Assembly: GCA_902590505.1 (NCBI GenBank)
Contig: CACIWZ010000001.1
Location: 1 to 64,000, forward strand
From: an uncultured Pelagibacteraceae bacterium
GTDB lineage: Bacteria > Pseudomonadota > Alphaproteobacteria > Pelagibacterales > Pelagibacteraceae
Length of the DNA: 64,000 bases
Direction: 5' to 3'
The translations under genes were made by a program, and so were the position numbers. The number at the start of each line of letters is the position of its first letter. Position 1 is the stretch's first letter. The notes below the pieces were generated by a model, which saw only the letters and a program-made list of their open reading frames with translations, did not search any database and had not been told where the DNA came from. Positions 35,886 through 43,773 of this stretch are shown here, in pieces.

Positions 35886-37823
35886 ATGCTGAAAAAAACT
35901 ATAACAAGTTTAATTTTTTTAATATTCATTTTCAAAAGCAGTCTATTATTTTCTGAGGACATTCCCATAATTGTCATTGCACCAAGTAAAAAACCTCAAT
36001 CAGCATCGACTGTAGGAACCTCAGTAGTAGTTCTTGATGAGGAATTTTTAAAGAATTCTAATGAGTATTTTTTAGGAGATGTTTTATCTGGAGGCACTAC
36101 TAGCGCAAATTTTTTTCAAAATGGAGGACATGGATCTACCTCTGCTATTCAATTGAGAGGATTACCTAAAAGATATTCTACTGTATACATAGATGGAGTA
36201 AAAATGTCAGACCCTTCTAGTGTTTCAGGCGATTTTGATTTTAATCACATTCTAACAAGTCAAATCTCAAGAGTTGAAATTTTAAAAGGAAATCAAAGTT
36301 CAGTTTATGGGAGCGGAGCGATCGGTGGGACAATAAATATAACAACAAAAAAAGGAAAACCAGGAACTCAAAAAAACACGATGATTAACACTGGGTCCTA
36401 CGGGACTGTAAACTATTCTGCCAGCTACTCTGGATCAGATGAAATTAATAATTTCTATATTGGTTTTGAGAAATTTCAGACTAAGGGAATGTCGGCTATG
36501 ACACATAACGATGAAAAAGATGGTTATAAGAATAATTCTTTGGTGGCAAATTACAGCAGAGAATTGGCAAATAATTTTAAAATAAAAAGTAATTTGAGAT
36601 TTTCAGACACTAACAAACAATACGATAAAGAGGTAGATACTTCCACTGCCACCCATAGCGAAGAGGAAGATAGTTTGCAGTCTTCAGCAAATTTATCTTT
36701 AGAATACAATCTTAATGAGAAATTTAATAATGAAGTTTCTTTAGCGCAAACCTATATAAAACGTATTTATAATGCTGCACCAGGTAGTGGTAACACAGTA
36801 AAAGATAATTACTATGGAGAAAGGTACAATTACGGCTACAAAGGAAATTATAACTTTGACTTAGATAATAGTATTATTTTCGGAATTGAAAGAGAGGATG
36901 ACCAAATTGGATATAACGCAAATATGACTGGTAAAAAAGTGGAGTCCTTCTATACAACTTCAAAATATTTTGATTATCAAAAGAGATTTTCAGAAAATAT
37001 TTTCGCAACTTTTGGTTCAAGATTTGACGATAATTCAGTAGCTGGCAATGAAGAAGCTCACAGAGTAACTTTTGCATACTTGTTTGATAATAAATCAACT
37101 AAAATAAAATCCTCTTATGGTACTGGCTTTAGATTTCCTTCTCTTTATGAAATGTATTATGTGTATGCTGCTAATTCTAATTCCCTTCCATTTGTAAAAG
37201 CAGAAAATAGTAAAAGTTTTGATATAGGTTTTGAAAAAAATTTTGTTGATTATGGTTTAAGTTTAGACCTTACTTATTTCAATATTGAGTATGAGAATGT
37301 TCTTGAAGGATGGAAAAATAATAATAGTTCAGGCGCAAGTTACACGACACAAAATGCTGATGGAATTGTAAAATCACAAGGGTTAGAATTAATGTCAGGT
37401 TTGAAAGTGTCAAATAATTTAAATTTTAATTTGAATTATACTTATACATCTTCATATGATGGAGCTGAACAAGATGATCCTAATAAAAATCAAAACTACA
37501 CTAATGCTCAAATGGTACGAGTGCCAAGAAATATAATCAATCTTAGAACTAATTTTCAATCTCCTAGTGATGAAAATCTAAGTTTTGTATTAAATTCAAA
37601 GTGGTCTGATATGGCTAGAGATTATGGTAATGGAAATAGAACTTATCAAGATGAGAGAATCGATGATTATTTCGTTAATGATTTATCTATAAATTACAAA
37701 CTTTGGGATAGTTATAATCTATTCTTCAATATTACTAATATATTTGATGAAAAATATGAAACCGTCAGAGATTATTCCCAGCTAGATCGCTCTTTTAATA
37801 TAGGATTAAAAAGCATATACTAA
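35886..37823 (+). CDS. btuB: BtuB-type TonB-dependent cobalamin receptor
   Basis: 645 residues with an N-terminal signal peptide (about 1-23, cleavage near LFS-ED). IPIIVIAPSKK is a plausible TonB box. The plug domain has IQLRGLPKRYSTVYIDGVKMSDPS, RVEILKGNQSSVYGSGAIGGTINITTKKG, and the remainder is an alternating beta-barrel ending in LKSIY with a terminal aromatic. The AAAGGTAAG ribosome-binding site is at 35874-35882. Moves B12 across the outer membrane using TonB energy. The riboswitch upstream supports B12 as substrate. Confidence 0.88.
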   Translation: MLKKTITSLIFLIFIFKSSLLFSEDIPIIVIAPSKKPQSASTVGTSVVVLDEEFLKNSNEYFLGDVLSGGTTSANFFQNGGHGSTSAIQLRGLPKRYSTVYIDGVKMSDPSSVSGDFDFNHILTSQISRVEILKGNQSSVYGSGAIGGTINITTKKGKPGTQKNTMINTGSYGTVNYSASYSGSDEINNFYIGFEKFQTKGMSAMTHNDEKDGYKNNSLVANYSRELANNFKIKSNLRFSDTNKQYDKEVDTSTATHSEEEDSLQSSANLSLEYNLNEKFNNEVSLAQTYIKRIYNAAPGSGNTVKDNYYGERYNYGYKGNYNFDLDNSIIFGIEREDDQIGYNANMTGKKVESFYTTSKYFDYQKRFSENIFATFGSRFDDNSVAGNEEAHRVTFAYLFDNKSTKIKSSYGTGFRFPSLYEMYYVYAANSNSLPFVKAENSKSFDIGFEKNFVDYGLSLDLTYFNIEYENVLEGWKNNNSSGASYTTQNADGIVKSQGLELMSGLKVSNNLNFNLNYTYTSSYDGAEQDDPNKNQNYTNAQMVRVPRNIINLRTNFQSPSDENLSFVLNSKWSDMARDYGNGNRTYQDERIDDYFVNDLSINYKLWDSYNLFFNITNIFDEKYETVRDYSQLDRSFNIGLKSIY

Positions 37824-37829
37824 ATTATT

Positions 37830-38315
37830 ATGAAACAAATAAATATTTGTTTAGGTATATTTCTTGCACTTGCTATTAGCAGATTTGTTCCTCATCCACC
37901 AAATTTTACAAGCTTGATTGCTTTAAGTTTTTATATACCAGTGTTTTTTGGGAGAAAATATATACCAGCAATTATTATAAGTTTTGCGATTACTGATCTT
38001 ATTATTGGACTTCATGCTGTAACTTTTTTCACATGGGGAAGTGTTCTTTTAATTGGATTAATATCTAATTATTTTTCTAAGACATTATTAAAAAGACTCT
38101 CGGGCGCTTTATTTGGAGCAGTGATATTTTTTGTATTAACTAATTTTGGGGTATGGGCTTCAGGAATGTATGGATATACTTTAAATGGAATAATTACTTG
38201 TTATACCTTAGCCATACCATTTTTTGCTTATAGTGCTATTTCTACAATACTATTTTCTTTTTTAATCGAATTTATTTATAGAAGCCTCCAATTAAAAATT
38301 GCAAAACATCAATAA
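37830..38315 (+). CDS. small polytopic membrane protein, DUF6580-like
   Basis: 161 residues with about five hydrophobic segments. SRFVPHPPNFTSLIALSFYIPVFFGRK resembles DUF6580, a family of small inner-membrane proteins often found beside B12 uptake genes in bacteria. It starts 6 bp after btuB, so is in the riboswitch-controlled unit. It may act as an ECF-like substrate-binding or accessory component for B12 transport; that role is inference and no ATPase gene is adjacent. Confidence 0.7.
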   Translation: MKQINICLGIFLALAISRFVPHPPNFTSLIALSFYIPVFFGRKYIPAIIISFAITDLIIGLHAVTFFTWGSVLLIGLISNYFSKTLLKRLSGALFGAVIFFVLTNFGVWASGMYGYTLNGIITCYTLAIPFFAYSAISTILFSFLIEFIYRSLQLKIAKHQ

Positions 38316-38334
38316 ATTTATATTTTAAATTATT

Positions 38335-38904
38335 ATGGATAAGCAAAAATATCTTGAAAAATATTTTAATGATTTAAGAAATGTTATTAATTTTGATACT
38401 GATAAAATAAAGAATTTAATTGAAGTAAGCGAAGTTCTTTTAAAAGCTAATATAAAAGGAAAGAAAACTTTAATATTTGGAAACGGCGGAAGCGCTGCAA
38501 TCGCAAGTCACTTTAGCGTAGATCTAACAAAAAATGCAAGAGTTAGATGTGTTAATTATAATGAGTCTGACCTACTTACATGTTTTTCAAATGATTTTGG
38601 ATATGAGAAGTGGGTTGAAAAATCTATTGAATACTATGGAGATGAAGATGATGTTATAATATTGATTTCAGCCGGTGGGAATTCTCAGAACATGTTAAAT
38701 GGTGCCCAAAAAGCAAAAGAAAAAAAATTTAATAAAATAATTACTTTTACTGGAAATGAAAAAGATAACAAACTCTCAAAATTAGGAGATATAAATTTTT
38801 GGATAGATAGCAAAGCCTATAATCATATTGAGAATGCTCATCAAATTCTCCTTTTGTCATTGGTTGACTTAATAATTGGTAAATCTGAATATCCACCTAA
38901 TTGA
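38335..38904 (+). CDS. SIS-domain sugar-phosphate isomerase (GmhA-like)
   Basis: 189 residues. LIFGNGGSAAIASHFSVDLTKN is the SIS phosphosugar-binding start, IILISAGGNSQNMLNGAQKAKEKKF the second loop, and HIENAHQILLLSLVDLIIG the C-terminal helix with a His for isomerisation. GmhA converts sedoheptulose 7-phosphate to heptose 7-phosphate. The PfkB/HldE-like kinase far upstream would use such a product, though the two are 38 kb apart. Confidence 0.8.
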   Translation: MDKQKYLEKYFNDLRNVINFDTDKIKNLIEVSEVLLKANIKGKKTLIFGNGGSAAIASHFSVDLTKNARVRCVNYNESDLLTCFSNDFGYEKWVEKSIEYYGDEDDVIILISAGGNSQNMLNGAQKAKEKKFNKIITFTGNEKDNKLSKLGDINFWIDSKAYNHIENAHQILLLSLVDLIIGKSEYPPN

Positions 38905-38910
38905 TATAAA

Positions 38911-39999
38911 TTGAAAAAAAAAAATTCATTCTTAAAAAGCTACAAGAAACTACGTATTCTTGTCACAGGTACAACTGGATTTAAAGGCGCTTGGCTAGCA
39001 TTTTGGTTAAATAGCCTGGGTGCGAGAGTAACTGGAATAGCTTTAAAACCTGAAAAAGACTCAATTTTATTTAAAAGCTTAAATCTTATAAGCAAAATTG
39101 ATCAACATTTCATAGATATAAATAATTTTACCAAGGTTAACCAATTAATAAAAAAAACAAAACCAGATATAGTTTTTCATCTAGCAGCTCAATCAATTGT
39201 TTCAAATAGTTTTAGTTTACCTTTAGAAACTTTTAAAACAAATATTATGGGAAGCGCCAATGTGCTAGAAGCATATAGAATCAACCGTGTCCCTTACCTT
39301 GTATACATCTCGTCAGATAAATGTTATTTAAATTTTAATAAAGAGAAAAACTTTAAAGAAAGTGACTCATTAGGAGGTTTAGATAATTATTCTTCATCTA
39401 AAGCTAGTGCTGAGATGATTTTTTCATCGTATTTTAACAATTATTTTAAAAAAAAAAAATTTTTAACTGTTGCCAGTGCAAGGGCTGGAAATGTGATTGG
39501 TGGAGGCGATATGAAAAAAAATAGAATAATTCCAGATATTGTCAAAGCATTAAATGACAAAAAGAAAATTCTTTTACTGAGAGACCCAAAGGCTACAAGA
39601 CCTTGGCAGCATGTTCTTGAATGTATTAATGGTTACTTGCTATTAGGCCACAATCTCTTAAACAAAAATTTAAATATTAATACAATTCCTAACTGGAATT
39701 TTGGACCAAAAAATACTAACTGCTCTAGTGTAGAAAATATCTCTAGAACATTTATTAAAAGCTGGGGAAAAAATAAATTAAAGCTTAATAAAAGCAAAAC
39801 AAAAAAATTCTATGAGTCAAAATATTTATCACTTAATATCAATAAAGCTAAAAAAGAATTGAATTGGGCACCCAGGCTAAATTTAGAAGATACAATTAAT
39901 CTTACAGTAAGTTGGTACAAAAATTTTTTTAATGGTAATAAAAACATGGAGCTATATACAAAAAAACAAATAGATTATTTCTTGGATAATCATTCTTAA
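38911..39999 (+). CDS. rfbG: CDP-glucose 4,6-dehydratase
   Basis: 362 residues from a TTG start at 38911 (no ATG lies between the previous stop and the cofactor loop GTTGFKGAW at residues 20-28). VFHLAAQSIVSNSF is the NNAG-like block, YLVYISSDKCYLN holds Ser-Ser-Asp-Lys typical of CDP-glucose dehydratase, YSSSKASAE the Tyr-Lys pair, and SARAGNVIGGGD with TRPWQHVLE are strong RfbG signatures. Makes CDP-4-keto-6-deoxyglucose from CDP-glucose supplied by the next gene. Confidence 0.92.
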   Translation: MKKKNSFLKSYKKLRILVTGTTGFKGAWLAFWLNSLGARVTGIALKPEKDSILFKSLNLISKIDQHFIDINNFTKVNQLIKKTKPDIVFHLAAQSIVSNSFSLPLETFKTNIMGSANVLEAYRINRVPYLVYISSDKCYLNFNKEKNFKESDSLGGLDNYSSSKASAEMIFSSYFNNYFKKKKFLTVASARAGNVIGGGDMKKNRIIPDIVKALNDKKKILLLRDPKATRPWQHVLECINGYLLLGHNLLNKNLNINTIPNWNFGPKNTNCSSVENISRTFIKSWGKNKLKLNKSKTKKFYESKYLSLNINKAKKELNWAPRLNLEDTINLTVSWYKNFFNGNKNMELYTKKQIDYFLDNHS

Positions 40000-40001
40000 A
40001 A

Positions 40002-40700
40002 ATGAAAGTTGTAATTTTAGCAGGTGGTTTTGGAACTCGTTTATCAGAATACACAGATACAATACCAAAACCAATGGTACCAGTAGGAGGAAAACCAATT
40101 ATTGAACATATCATGGATATTTATTCAAATCATGGACATAAAGATTTTTATATTGCACTAGGTTATAAAGGAGAAAAAATAAAGGAACATTTTAAAAATT
40201 CAAAAAAAAATTGGAATATAAATCTTATTGACACTGGATCCGATACAATGACTGGCGGTAGGTTAAAAAGACTTCAAAAATATTTATCAAATGAAACTTT
40301 CCTTTTAACTTATGGAGATGGCATCTCAGATATAAATATTAATGAAAAAATAAAATTTCATAAAAAACATAAAAGAACTATAACTATTTCTGCAGTAAGA
40401 CCTCCCGCAAGATTTGGATCTCTTAGCTTAAATGGCTCTATAGTAACTAAATTTAAAGAAAAGCAGCAACTTGGAGAAAGCTGGATTAATGGTGGTTTTT
40501 TTGTGATTAATCCTAACTTTTTTGATTACATTGATGGAGATAATACAGTTCTTGAAAAAGAACCGCTTGAACAAGTTACAAAGTTAAAAGAAATACATGC
40601 ATTTAAACATGAAGGCTTTTGGCAATGTATGGACCACAAGTTAGATAAAGATTATTTAGAAAATCTTTTAATTGAAAAAAAAGCTCCTTGGATTAGATGA
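40002..40700 (+). CDS. rfbF: glucose-1-phosphate cytidylyltransferase
   Basis: 232 residues. MKVVILAGGFGTRLSEYTDTIPKPM is the nucleotide-binding loop of RfbF, followed by GGKPIIEHIM, FLLTYGDGISDINI (metal-binding Asp) and VRPPARFGSLSL. GFWQCMDHKLDKDYLENLL is the near-invariant C-terminal motif of this enzyme. Produces CDP-glucose for RfbG. The gene order rfbG-rfbF is reversed from the usual rfbF-rfbG. ATGA overlap with the next gene. Confidence 0.93.
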   Translation: MKVVILAGGFGTRLSEYTDTIPKPMVPVGGKPIIEHIMDIYSNHGHKDFYIALGYKGEKIKEHFKNSKKNWNINLIDTGSDTMTGGRLKRLQKYLSNETFLLTYGDGISDININEKIKFHKKHKRTITISAVRPPARFGSLSLNGSIVTKFKEKQQLGESWINGGFFVINPNFFDYIDGDNTVLEKEPLEQVTKLKEIHAFKHEGFWQCMDHKLDKDYLENLLIEKKAPWIR

Positions 40701-41599
40701 AGAGTCTTTTGGTAATTGGCGGAACAGGTTTCATAGGCTATTACATTATTAAAGAAGCTAAAAAAAAGGGATATAAAATTACTAGCATTTCTTTAAATAA
40801 GCCTAAAAAAAAAAGATATCTAAAAGGGGTAAAATATATAATAGTAGATCTTTTAAATTTTAAAGAATTAAAAAAAAAAATTAATAATAATTACGATTAT
40901 GTTATTAATGCCGGAGGATATGGAGCACACCCCGAATTTGGTAAAGACGGAAATAAATTAATTGAGTCTCACTTCCTAGGTCTTTTAAATATTTTAAAAA
41001 TTTTAATTAAAAAAAATCAACTTAAAAAATTTATTCAAATTGGAAGTTCAGCAGAATACGGAAGAGCTGAAGCTCCCATTAATGAACAAACAGTTTGTAG
41101 ACCTAAAACACCTTATGCTATTGCTAAATTATACTGCACGAATTTTTTACTCTATCTTTATGAAACACAAAAATTTCCAGTAATAATTTTTAGATTATTT
41201 CAAGTATATGGTCCGAAGCAAGATAATAATAGGATTCTGCCATTTCTGATTGAAAATTGTAAAAAAAACAAAAAATTTTTAACTACAGGCGGTAGACAAC
41301 TTTGCGACTTTTGCCATATTGAAGATGTAGTAAATGGGATATTTAAAAGTTTATATACAAAAAAAACAAATGGTGAGATTTTTAACATTGGGTCAGGAAA
41401 AAATATTTCAATAAAAAATTTTATTAATTTAGTGAGGAAATTAGTCGGTAAAGGTCATCCATATATTGGTGGGCTAAAATACAAAAAAGAAACTAATATG
41501 AAAAATTATCCTAATATAAAAAAAGCTAAAAAAAAATTAAATTGGAAACCAAAAATAAGTCTAATAAAAGGGTTAAAAAAGACAATAGCGAGCTATTAA
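40697..41599 (+). CDS. CDP-sugar epimerase/reductase-like extended SDR
   Basis: 300 residues. LLVIGGTGFIGYYII is the NAD loop, YVINAGGYGAHPEFGKDGNKLIESH the middle block, FIQIGSSAEYG the catalytic Ser and YAIAK the Tyr-Lys pair. FRLFQVYGPKQDNNRILPFLI resembles CDP-4-keto-6-deoxyglucose reductases/epimerases of the abequose and paratose type. It completes a CDP-6-deoxyhexose branch with rfbF/rfbG; no RfbH deoxygenase is found, so a non-dideoxy CDP-sugar is likely. Confidence 0.78.
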   Translation: MKSLLVIGGTGFIGYYIIKEAKKKGYKITSISLNKPKKKRYLKGVKYIIVDLLNFKELKKKINNNYDYVINAGGYGAHPEFGKDGNKLIESHFLGLLNILKILIKKNQLKKFIQIGSSAEYGRAEAPINEQTVCRPKTPYAIAKLYCTNFLLYLYETQKFPVIIFRLFQVYGPKQDNNRILPFLIENCKKNKKFLTTGGRQLCDFCHIEDVVNGIFKSLYTKKTNGEIFNIGSGKNISIKNFINLVRKLVGKGHPYIGGLKYKKETNMKNYPNIKKAKKKLNWKPKISLIKGLKKTIASY

Positions 41600-42489
41600 T
41601 GAATAGAAGGCCATTAGTAAGTATAATTATGAATTGTCTTAACGGTGAAGAGTTTTTAAATTTAGCGTTGGAAAGTATTTTAAATCAAACTTACAAAAAT
41701 TGGGAATTGATTTTTTGGGATAATAAATCGACAGATAATTCTGCAAAAATATTAAAAAGTTTTAGGGATAAAAGAATACGATATTTTTATGCAAAAAAAA
41801 GAACAGAGCTTCACAAAGCACGTAATCTAGCAATAAAAAAAACAAGAGGCGAATTTATTGCGTTTCTAGATGTGGATGATATTTGGTCAAAAGAGAAGCT
41901 CTCTTTGCAGATACCAAAATTTAAGAATAAAAAAATTGGGTTAGTTTACAGCAACTTTTATAAGCTTTATGAAAAAAATAAAAAAAAGATAGCTTATCAA
42001 AATAATTTGCCAAGGGGAAAAATTACAAATTCAATAATTAAAAATTATCAAATCGGAATAATTACTGTCGTAATTCGAAAAAAATTTATTAATAAAAAAA
42101 ATCCTTTTGATTTTAAATACGATCTAATCTCTGATTATGATTTTGGATTAGACTTTTCTTTAAAACACAATTTTGAAAGTATAAATAAACCTCTAGCTTA
42201 CTATAGAATACACAAAAATCAAATTCAAAAAAGAAAAATGATTCTACAGGCCGAGCAATTTTGCAGATGGTTCAAAAAAAAAAATATTGAAAAAAAATTT
42301 AATAATTATGATATTTCTTCGATCAAAAAAAAATTTGAATACTATGATTTATTAAAAGAACTTAATAAATCAAAAATTAAACTTTACTATAAAATGTTCA
42401 AAAATTTTAACTTTAAAAACTTCCTTAAATTAAATGCCTTAGTATTATTTCCAAACAAATTCATTTTTAAATTTATTGATAATGTTTAA
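41599..42489 (+). CDS. family 2 glycosyltransferase
   Basis: 296 residues, starting at the ATG that overlaps the previous stop by one base (TAATG); an upstream in-frame ATG at 41542 is inside the SDR gene. PLVSIIMNCLNGEEFLNLALESILNQTYKNWELIFWDNKSTDNS is the GT2 nucleotide-binding fold, FIAFLDVDDIW the metal-binding DxD, and ISDYDFGLDFSL the acceptor-side acidic region. A cytosolic inverting glycosyltransferase for glycan assembly. Confidence 0.92.
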   Translation: MNRRPLVSIIMNCLNGEEFLNLALESILNQTYKNWELIFWDNKSTDNSAKILKSFRDKRIRYFYAKKRTELHKARNLAIKKTRGEFIAFLDVDDIWSKEKLSLQIPKFKNKKIGLVYSNFYKLYEKNKKKIAYQNNLPRGKITNSIIKNYQIGIITVVIRKKFINKKNPFDFKYDLISDYDFGLDFSLKHNFESINKPLAYYRIHKNQIQKRKMILQAEQFCRWFKKKNIEKKFNNYDISSIKKKFEYYDLLKELNKSKIKLYYKMFKNFNFKNFLKLNALVLFPNKFIFKFIDNV

Positions 42490-43252
42490 AAAAAATAAAA
42501 CTATTGATATAATTATGCCAAATTACAACAAAGGTAAATTTATTACAGAAGCAGTTAATTCTGTTATTAATCAAAGTTACAAAAATTGGAGACTCTTTAT
42601 TATTGACGACAATTCAACAGATGAGTCCAAAAAAAAACTTAAACAATATAGGAAAAAAAAAAGAATTAAGGTTTTCTATCTAAAAAAAAATAAAGGTCCT
42701 GCATATTGTAGAAATTTAGGTTTAAAAAAATCTAAATCTAACTTTGTTGCTTTTTTAGACTCTGATGATTATTGGTATAAAAATAAGCTAAAGTTACAAT
42801 TAAAATTTATGTTAGATAATAATTATGCTTTTACATTTACAGACTTTACTCCTATTTTATTTTATAAAAAAAAATATAAAAAACTTAAAATTACGGATAT
42901 TGAAAAAGAATACACTTTTGATAAATTTATTAGAAATTCTTCAATAAATACTTCGACTATGATACTTAAAAAAAAAGAAATAAAAAATATAAGATTTAAA
43001 AATTTAGAATTAATGGAAGACTATATTTTTAAATGTGATCTAATGAGAAAAACTAGGATAACTTTTCAAAAATTTCCTCAATCAACAGCTATTTATAGAA
43101 TTATTAATAAATCTAGAAGCTCAAAAAAAATTAATAATATTTATACACTATGGAAAATAAATAAAAAATATAACAACCTCAATTTTTTTAAAAATTTAAT
43201 TTCTCTAATATTTATTTCATTTAATTCATTAAAAAAATATGGGTTCAAATAA
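42482..43252 (+). CDS. family 2 glycosyltransferase, last gene of island
   Basis: 256 residues from the ATG at 42482, which overlaps the previous stop by 8 bp; a TTG two codons upstream is possible. IDIIMPNYNKGKFITEAVNSVINQSYKNWRLFIIDDNSTDES is the GT2 N-terminal fold and FVAFLDSDDYW the DxD block. The stop codon TAA ends at 43252 and the tRNA-Val gene begins at 43253, leaving no spacer. Distinct from the preceding GT2. Confidence 0.92.
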   Translation: MFKKNKTIDIIMPNYNKGKFITEAVNSVINQSYKNWRLFIIDDNSTDESKKKLKQYRKKKRIKVFYLKKNKGPAYCRNLGLKKSKSNFVAFLDSDDYWYKNKLKLQLKFMLDNNYAFTFTDFTPILFYKKKYKKLKITDIEKEYTFDKFIRNSSINTSTMILKKKEIKNIRFKNLELMEDYIFKCDLMRKTRITFQKFPQSTAIYRIINKSRSSKKINNIYTLWKINKKYNNLNFFKNLISLIFISFNSLKKYGFK

Positions 43253-43327
43253 GGGAGTGTAGTTCAGTGGTAGAACGCTACGTTGACATCGTAGAGGCCA
43301 TAAGTTCAATTCTTATCACTCCCACCA
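43253..43327 (+). tRNA. tRNA-Val(GAC)
   Basis: 75 nt including encoded CCA. Acceptor stem GGGAGTG pairs with CACTCCC; D-arm GTTC..GAAC; anticodon stem CTACG/CGTAG closes a TTGACAT loop with anticodon GAC (Val); T-arm has TTCAATT between ATAAG and CTTAT. Abuts the preceding glycosyltransferase stop with no spacer, so maturation must occur from a longer transcript or an internal promoter in that gene. Confidence 0.96.
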
Positions 43328-43392
43328 TAATCTATTAATAAGGCTATTTTTCGCCTATTTACATCTCATTTTAAAAATAATATAAGTTTCTC

Positions 43393-43508
43393 GCCTGGTA
43401 ATTATTGCGAAGGGGCCACACCCGATCCCATTCCGAACTCGGAAGTTAAGTCCTTCAGCGCCGATGGTACTTTGTCATAAGATATGGGAGAGTAGGACGT
43501 TGCCAGGC
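43393..43508 (+). rRNA. 5S ribosomal RNA, unlinked from 16S-23S
   Basis: About 116 nt. Terminal helix GCCTGG (43393-43398) pairs with CCAGGC (43503-43508). ATCCCATTCCGAACTCGGAAG is the conserved loop/helix III region and the 3' half contains GATGGTACTTTG...GGGAGAGTAGGACG. No 23S is found upstream in this window; in Pelagibacter genomes 5S is known to be separated from 16S-23S by a hypervariable region, matching what is seen. Confidence 0.95.
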
Positions 43509-43516
43509 TAAAAATT

Positions 43517-43642
43517 ATGAAAGTAGCTAGCTCATTAAAATCACTAAAAAAAAGAGATTTAAACTCTAAACTTGTTAAGCGTAGAGGAAAACTTTACGTT
43601 ATAAATAAAAAAAATCCAAAATTCAAAGCTCGTCAAGGCTAG
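43517..43642 (+). CDS. rpmJ: 50S ribosomal protein L36
   Basis: 41 residues beginning [14 protein letters not shown] and ending [15 protein letters not shown], the long, cysteine-free L36 form common in Alphaproteobacteria; the short zinc-binding form has a CxxC motif that is lacking here. Starts 8 bp after the 5S helix. A structural protein of the large subunit. Confidence 0.95.
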   Translation: MKVASSLKSLKKRDLNSKLVKRRGKLYVINKKNPKFKARQG

Positions 43643-43644
43643 AA

Positions 43645-43755
43645 ATGAGCGAAAACGATTTCAAAAAAACCTATAGTGGCTTCACCAAGTTTGTGTTATG
43701 GGGAACACTAGCAGTGATTGCTGTATTAGTTATCCTAGCAGCCACTTTACTTTAA
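43645..43755 (+). CDS. aa3-type cytochrome oxidase subunit IV-like peptide
   Basis: 36 residues: a polar start with SENDFKKTYSGFTKF and one transmembrane helix of about 19 residues. This matches the tiny CoxIV-type peptide of alphaproteobacterial aa3 oxidase, commonly encoded beside the transhydrogenase genes as seen here. Starts 2 bp after rpmJ. Its function is poorly known; it is associated with the oxidase complex in the inner membrane. Confidence 0.75.
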   Translation: MSENDFKKTYSGFTKFVLWGTLAVIAVLVILAATLL

Positions 43756-43773
43756 AATCAAAGATATTAAAAA

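Noticed and set aside
41542-41598. Upstream ATG extension of the first GT2 gene
   Set aside because: The added residues come from the out-of-frame end of the SDR gene; the ATG at 41599 fits the TAATG coupling and the GT2 start.
1-43252. CRISPR array or toxin-antitoxin genes in the island
   Set aside because: No regularly spaced direct repeats and no cas-like or small toxin-antitoxin pairs were found.
43253-43327. tRNA-Val as the integration site of the island
   Set aside because: Islands that integrate at tRNA genes lie at the 3' end and leave a partial repeat; this island is on the 5' side and no integrase or duplicated tRNA end is seen in the window.
43328-43392. Terminator between tRNA-Val and 5S rRNA
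   Set aside because: Only a weak 4-bp AGGC/GCCT hairpin with no following T run is present.
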